From: JBBARC01 sp040400005
GTDB taxonomy: Bacteria > Pseudomonadota > Alphaproteobacteria > Acetobacterales > Acetobacteraceae
Direction: 5' to 3'
Assembly (NCBI GenBank): GCA_040400005.1
Contig: JBBARC010000046.1
Location: 1-28,354, forward strand
DNA: 28,354 bases
Below, in pieces: positions 25,167 to 28,354 of the stretch. The translations under genes were made by a program, and so were the position numbers. The notes under the pieces are model-generated. The model had not been told where the DNA came from and ran no database searches. It saw only the letters and a list, made by a program, of their open reading frames with translations. The stretch's first letter is position 1. Each line of letters begins with the position of its first letter.

Positions 25167-26801
25167 ATGAAAGTGCCGGCGGGGGCTGTATCGTATTTTT
25201 GTGCCATCGCAATCGGTAGTGCCGCTATCGCCTATACTCTGCCGCTCCCAACCCTTGATGGATCGGGTGGCGTGTTTGCCAACCCGCCAGGCGATCTACC
25301 GACCAATCTGATCGGCCATCTGGCGCTGCAAGTGCCGGGATGGCACTGGCCGGTCTTGCGCGCGCCGATCCTGGCGGTGCCGAATGGCGCGTCGATTGCG
25401 ATGACCGACAGCAATGCGCTTCTTACGCTGCTGGCCAAAATCATCGCAAGCCTACGCGGCCGGCCAGCCAATTTATTCGGCCTATGGCTTGCGCTGTGCT
25501 GCATCGCCCAGCCTGTATCAGCGGTTTATGCGTTGCGTGGCTTCCTTAACGATTCGTTAGATCGCCTGCGTGCTGTGATCGCAGCGATTGCCGCCGGCGT
25601 GTTTAGCCTACTCATGCCGATCCTGCTGTTTCGCGTGGTCCACATCAACCTGCTTGCGCAGTTTGTTCTGTTGATCAGCCTGGGGCTGGCGTCGCGCTGG
25701 TCGCGCAGCCCGCACGCACCGCCCATGGTAACGGCGTTTGTCGTGCTGTTGGTCACCATTTTGATCCATCCCTATCTTTTCATGTTCTGTGCAGCAATCT
25801 TGTGTGCACCGGGGGTGCAATCGTTAATCGCACACGATCCGGCCGCACGCGCCGCCTTGCGTACCGTGCTGGCGGCGGCGATGGCAAGTGTCGCGATCTA
25901 CCTTCTGCTCAGCGGCAGCACGGGCGGCGGCGGGCCCGGTTATGGCGTCTACTCGCTGAACTTGGCCGGGCCATTCACGCCGCAAATCTCGGGGCTGTTT
26001 GGCGCCGATCGGCCGGTGGTCGATGCGACCGGTTATCAGCGCGAGGCGTTCAATTATCTTGGTGCCGGCGTGCTGTTTTTACTGCTGGCGGCGGGCGCGC
26101 TTGCAGCGCGCGCGGGGGGGGCGGCCTGTGCCGCGGCGATGGCGCGGCGATGGGGCATACTTGCGGTGCTGGCGGCACTGACAGCACTTGCGATCACCCC
26201 ACGCGTCACCTTTGGAACCGCAACAATACTCGCGCTGCCAATGCCGGGCTTTGATCATCTATTCAACATGGTGCGCGCGTCGGGCCGCGCATTCTGGCCG
26301 GTCGCCTATGCGCTGATGCTAGGGTCGCTAGCTGTTCTCGCGACAGTTCTGCCGGCACGCAGCCTGGCGTTTGTGCTGACGATCGCGATCGGGCTGCAAT
26401 GGGCCGATACCGCGCCGCTTCGGGCAGGTGCGCGCGATTATCTCGCCGGGCGTGATCAGACAGTGCTCGATGTGAAGCTGCCAGAGGGGATGTTGTTATT
26501 TTCGACCAGTGCAACGTGCGGCGACGAATCGGTGCTGGCGGATAGCTACCGCTTGGCAGCACTACGCGCCGGCGCGCAACTCGCGGCAACACGGCTGGCC
26601 CGCGATCCGCCGGCGCAGGTTTGTGCCGCCACGCGCCTGGCGGCACTGCATGATCCGTTGTTGGCAGGCGAGGTCAGGTATTTTCCCGCAAAGGATGCCA
26701 GCGCGATTGATCGGGTGGCCCTTGGCCAAGGCGCGATCTGGGTTGCCGCCGGGCAGGGGTGGTTGTGCAGTACGGCCAAGGTACTCAACACTTCGCCATG
26801 A
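25167..26801 (+). CDS. DUF6311-type polytopic GT-C membrane protein
   Basis: 544-residue protein with about ten to eleven hydrophobic segments and a soluble C-terminal domain of roughly 120 residues (from about 430). The first helix follows the ATG at once. The periplasmic loop contains LDGSGGVFANPPGD and PNGASIAMTDSNALLTLLAK, then GLWLALCCIAQPVSAVYALRG and PILLFRVVHINLLAQF; this arrangement matches the DUF6311 family, which has a GT-C-like fold. Function is unknown; a polyprenyl-linked sugar transfer is inferred from the fold class. GTG 25074 would add 31 polar residues and is less likely. Its 3' end faces the last GT87 gene with 98 bp between. Confidence 0.7.
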   Translation: MKVPAGAVSYFCAIAIGSAAIAYTLPLPTLDGSGGVFANPPGDLPTNLIGHLALQVPGWHWPVLRAPILAVPNGASIAMTDSNALLTLLAKIIASLRGRPANLFGLWLALCCIAQPVSAVYALRGFLNDSLDRLRAVIAAIAAGVFSLLMPILLFRVVHINLLAQFVLLISLGLASRWSRSPHAPPMVTAFVVLLVTILIHPYLFMFCAAILCAPGVQSLIAHDPAARAALRTVLAAAMASVAIYLLLSGSTGGGGPGYGVYSLNLAGPFTPQISGLFGADRPVVDATGYQREAFNYLGAGVLFLLLAAGALAARAGGAACAAAMARRWGILAVLAALTALAITPRVTFGTATILALPMPGFDHLFNMVRASGRAFWPVAYALMLGSLAVLATVLPARSLAFVLTIAIGLQWADTAPLRAGARDYLAGRDQTVLDVKLPEGMLLFSTSATCGDESVLADSYRLAALRAGAQLAATRLARDPPAQVCAATRLAALHDPLLAGEVRYFPAKDASAIDRVALGQGAIWVAAGQGWLCSTAKVLNTSP

Positions 26802-26899
26802 TAGTTGCCCGTCCATCAGCAAGCCCGAGTTGGTATGCGCGCCGGGTTGGCCCGTGGCAGCAGTGCGGGCCGCCTGAACACAGCCGGGGTCGGCCCCAC

Positions 26900-28129
26900 T
26901 CACCCGCCATCACAAACCTTGCCGGCATCCTTTAAGGTAGACCCCGCCATCGCGCGCCGCCAAAGAAACCAGAAACTCAGCGCAATCAGCGCAAACCCCA
27001 ACGGCAGGCTACACCGCACATTGGCCAGGCGCGCGGCAAACGGCAGAACATACAGGGCAAAATAAACGCTTTTTTCAAAATCGCGCCACCCCGTGCGCTG
27101 CGCCATCGCCACCGCCCAAGCTAGCGGCACCATGGCGATGGTCAGATCATAATCCATCACATGCGGTGTCACCAGTAAACTTGCCGATGCGGTGAGTGCC
27201 ACCAGCGCGCGCCCATCGGCGAGTTTGGTAGCCGCCCGGATCAGCAGCACGATCACCAAACCTGCCGCCAAAATCTGCGCAAGCCCCGCAACACCGGCAC
27301 CCGCCCCCCACAGCCGAACGGCCGTCATGAAACTTAGCTGGCGCCCCCAATCTTCCTGATGTTCCAGCAAAGCTTGCTGAATATGCGGCGACACCGCAAA
27401 AAATCCCGCCCATGCCGCTTGCCCCAAGCACAGCCAAGATGCCGCCAAAAACGCCAATCCGCCAGCCGCCAGCCCAAACAGCGCTTTAAATCTTCCCGCG
27501 CTGAGCAAAGCAATTGGCACCAGCACGGCAAATTGCGGTTTAAACGCCAGCAATCCCAATACCGCCCCCGCCAAAAATGGTGACCGATCAAGCAAGATCG
27601 CCCCGGTCGCGAAAATCGCCCCACTCAGTGCGCCATTCTGCCCATTCAAAAAATTAACCAGAACAGCGGGCACGGCGGCCACCGCCAAACCAACGCCCGG
27701 TGCCGGCAAAATACGCCGCAATCCCCACAGAAAAACTAAACTGGTCAACACCAGATACACATACATCGCCGCCACCAGAGGCAGGTGTGCCAAGGGCCAC
27801 GACAACAAGGTCAACGTCGGCGGATAAAAATACGGCAAATTCTGTCCCGGCGGCAGCACCATCCCTGCCGCCACAATCGCGTCGCTCTTGCCTGGATCGT
27901 AAGCATCCGCCGCCTGGCCCCGGGCGGCCAACACCGCGCCCGCATACAGCGCGCCAAAATCATTGGCCTGAACACGATGTAACGAATCATGATGGGCGGT
28001 GTCGATGGATTTTAAAGCAACGCCGGCCAACACTAACAGGCAAAAAACCGCAAATATCCGCACATAGACCGTGGCGCGTGCCGCATCGAGCCAAGCGCCA
28101 TCACGAATATCCGCCCAAAAACGAACCAT
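26900..28129 (-). CDS. GT87 (DUF2029) family polytopic glycosyltransferase, detached sixth copy
   Basis: 409-residue polytopic protein related to the array copies. The N-terminus FWADIRDGAWLDAARATVYVR resembles that of the decayed copy. Landmarks: QANDFGALYAGAVLAARGQAA (Asp57), PYFYPPTLTLL, LNGQNGALSGAIFATGA, LGLLAFKPQFAVLVPIALL and TPHVMDYDLTIAMVPLAW. ATG 28129 with an upstream GGGGACGTGG stretch is preferred to a TTG six codons upstream. It is separated from the array by bioB-bioA and the DUF6311 gene. Same predicted chemistry as the others, acceptor unknown. Confidence 0.86.
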   Translation of the reverse strand: MVRFWADIRDGAWLDAARATVYVRIFAVFCLLVLAGVALKSIDTAHHDSLHRVQANDFGALYAGAVLAARGQAADAYDPGKSDAIVAAGMVLPPGQNLPYFYPPTLTLLSWPLAHLPLVAAMYVYLVLTSLVFLWGLRRILPAPGVGLAVAAVPAVLVNFLNGQNGALSGAIFATGAILLDRSPFLAGAVLGLLAFKPQFAVLVPIALLSAGRFKALFGLAAGGLAFLAASWLCLGQAAWAGFFAVSPHIQQALLEHQEDWGRQLSFMTAVRLWGAGAGVAGLAQILAAGLVIVLLIRAATKLADGRALVALTASASLLVTPHVMDYDLTIAMVPLAWAVAMAQRTGWRDFEKSVYFALYVLPFAARLANVRCSLPLGFALIALSFWFLWRRAMAGSTLKDAGKVCDGG

Positions 28130-28199
28130 AAACCGCCACGTCCCCAATCATTTCCAGCAAGCGTCGCGTGAATTTGAACCCGCGTCGTTTCCCAATACA

Positions 28200-28354
28200 C
28201 CTATGCTGCCGGGTTCGCTCACATCCGACCAATAACAGAAATCCAAATCCAACCCACCACCGTCAAATCCCCCCGCTTGCGCCCAACCCCTACCGCCGCC
28301 ATCCTAAGCCCCCCCCCCCGCCGGAAGCCCCCCCCTACCCCCCCCCCCCCCCCC
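28200..28354. other. C-rich low-complexity window end, probably assembly artefact
   Basis: Composition changes sharply: G becomes scarce and C-runs dominate, with 11 C at 28309-28319, 8 C at 28328-28335 and 17 C at 28338-28354. On the other strand these are poly-G runs of the kind produced by two-colour Illumina chemistry. No gene is visible from 28130 to the end; the promoter of the GT87 gene should lie in 28130-28200, but no convincing box was found. Confidence 0.6.

Overview
The window is GC-rich DNA from an alphaproteobacterium. Gene content (CpaA-F type Tad pilus locus, HIG1 twin-helix protein, DUF2237 protein, small NAD-type isocitrate dehydrogenase, fused double-permease ABC system) suggests the Rhodospirillales/Acetobacteraceae side, but this is inference from gene content and style, not a phylogeny. 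It looks like a draft contig: the left end carries a short repeat resembling an IS481-family terminus, and the right end dissolves into C homopolymers that look like an assembly artefact.

Left part, all minus strand (about 7.2 kb down to 0.2 kb): an NAD-type isocitrate dehydrogenase, a striking A/T hairpin, a HIG1-domain small membrane protein, a DUF2237 protein, a two-gene ABC importer (fused double permease plus an ATPase with a C-terminal AAA-associated domain, no binding protein nearby), an exopolyphosphatase of the Ppx/GppA family and the septation protein YciB/IspZ. Spacings are mostly short or overlapping, so much of this may be co-transcribed.

Centre (7.2-16.1 kb), minus strand: a compact Tad/Flp pilus operon in the order flp, cpaA, cpaB, cpaC, cpaD, cpaE, cpaF, tadB, tadC, tadD. 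Most junctions are overlaps or gaps under 20 bp. It has pilin, prepilin peptidase, secretin, ATPase, localisation ATPase-like protein and platform proteins, but no TadE/TadF/TadG pseudopilin genes; CpaD is very short. The isocitrate dehydrogenase follows tadD by four bases.

Right part (16.5-28.1 kb) is the accessory-looking part: a tandem run of GT87 (DUF2029) polytopic glycosyltransferase genes on the minus strand (four intact, the last one broken), then divergent bioB-bioA on the plus strand, a DUF6311-type GT-C membrane protein on the plus strand, and a sixth GT87 copy on the minus strand. The broken copy carries an early in-frame TGA, an exact 17-bp tandem duplication and a homopolymer frameshift; undoing the last two restores one continuous 430-codon frame. 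The GT87 genes share [D][FY]xx[FYL][WY]xAG near the N-terminus and YDL near the C-terminus. They probably move sugars from a polyprenyl-phosphate carrier to an unknown acceptor on the outer face of the inner membrane. The tandem, translationally coupled GT87 array is the best candidate for an uncharacterised system. No tRNA, rRNA or CRISPR array was seen.
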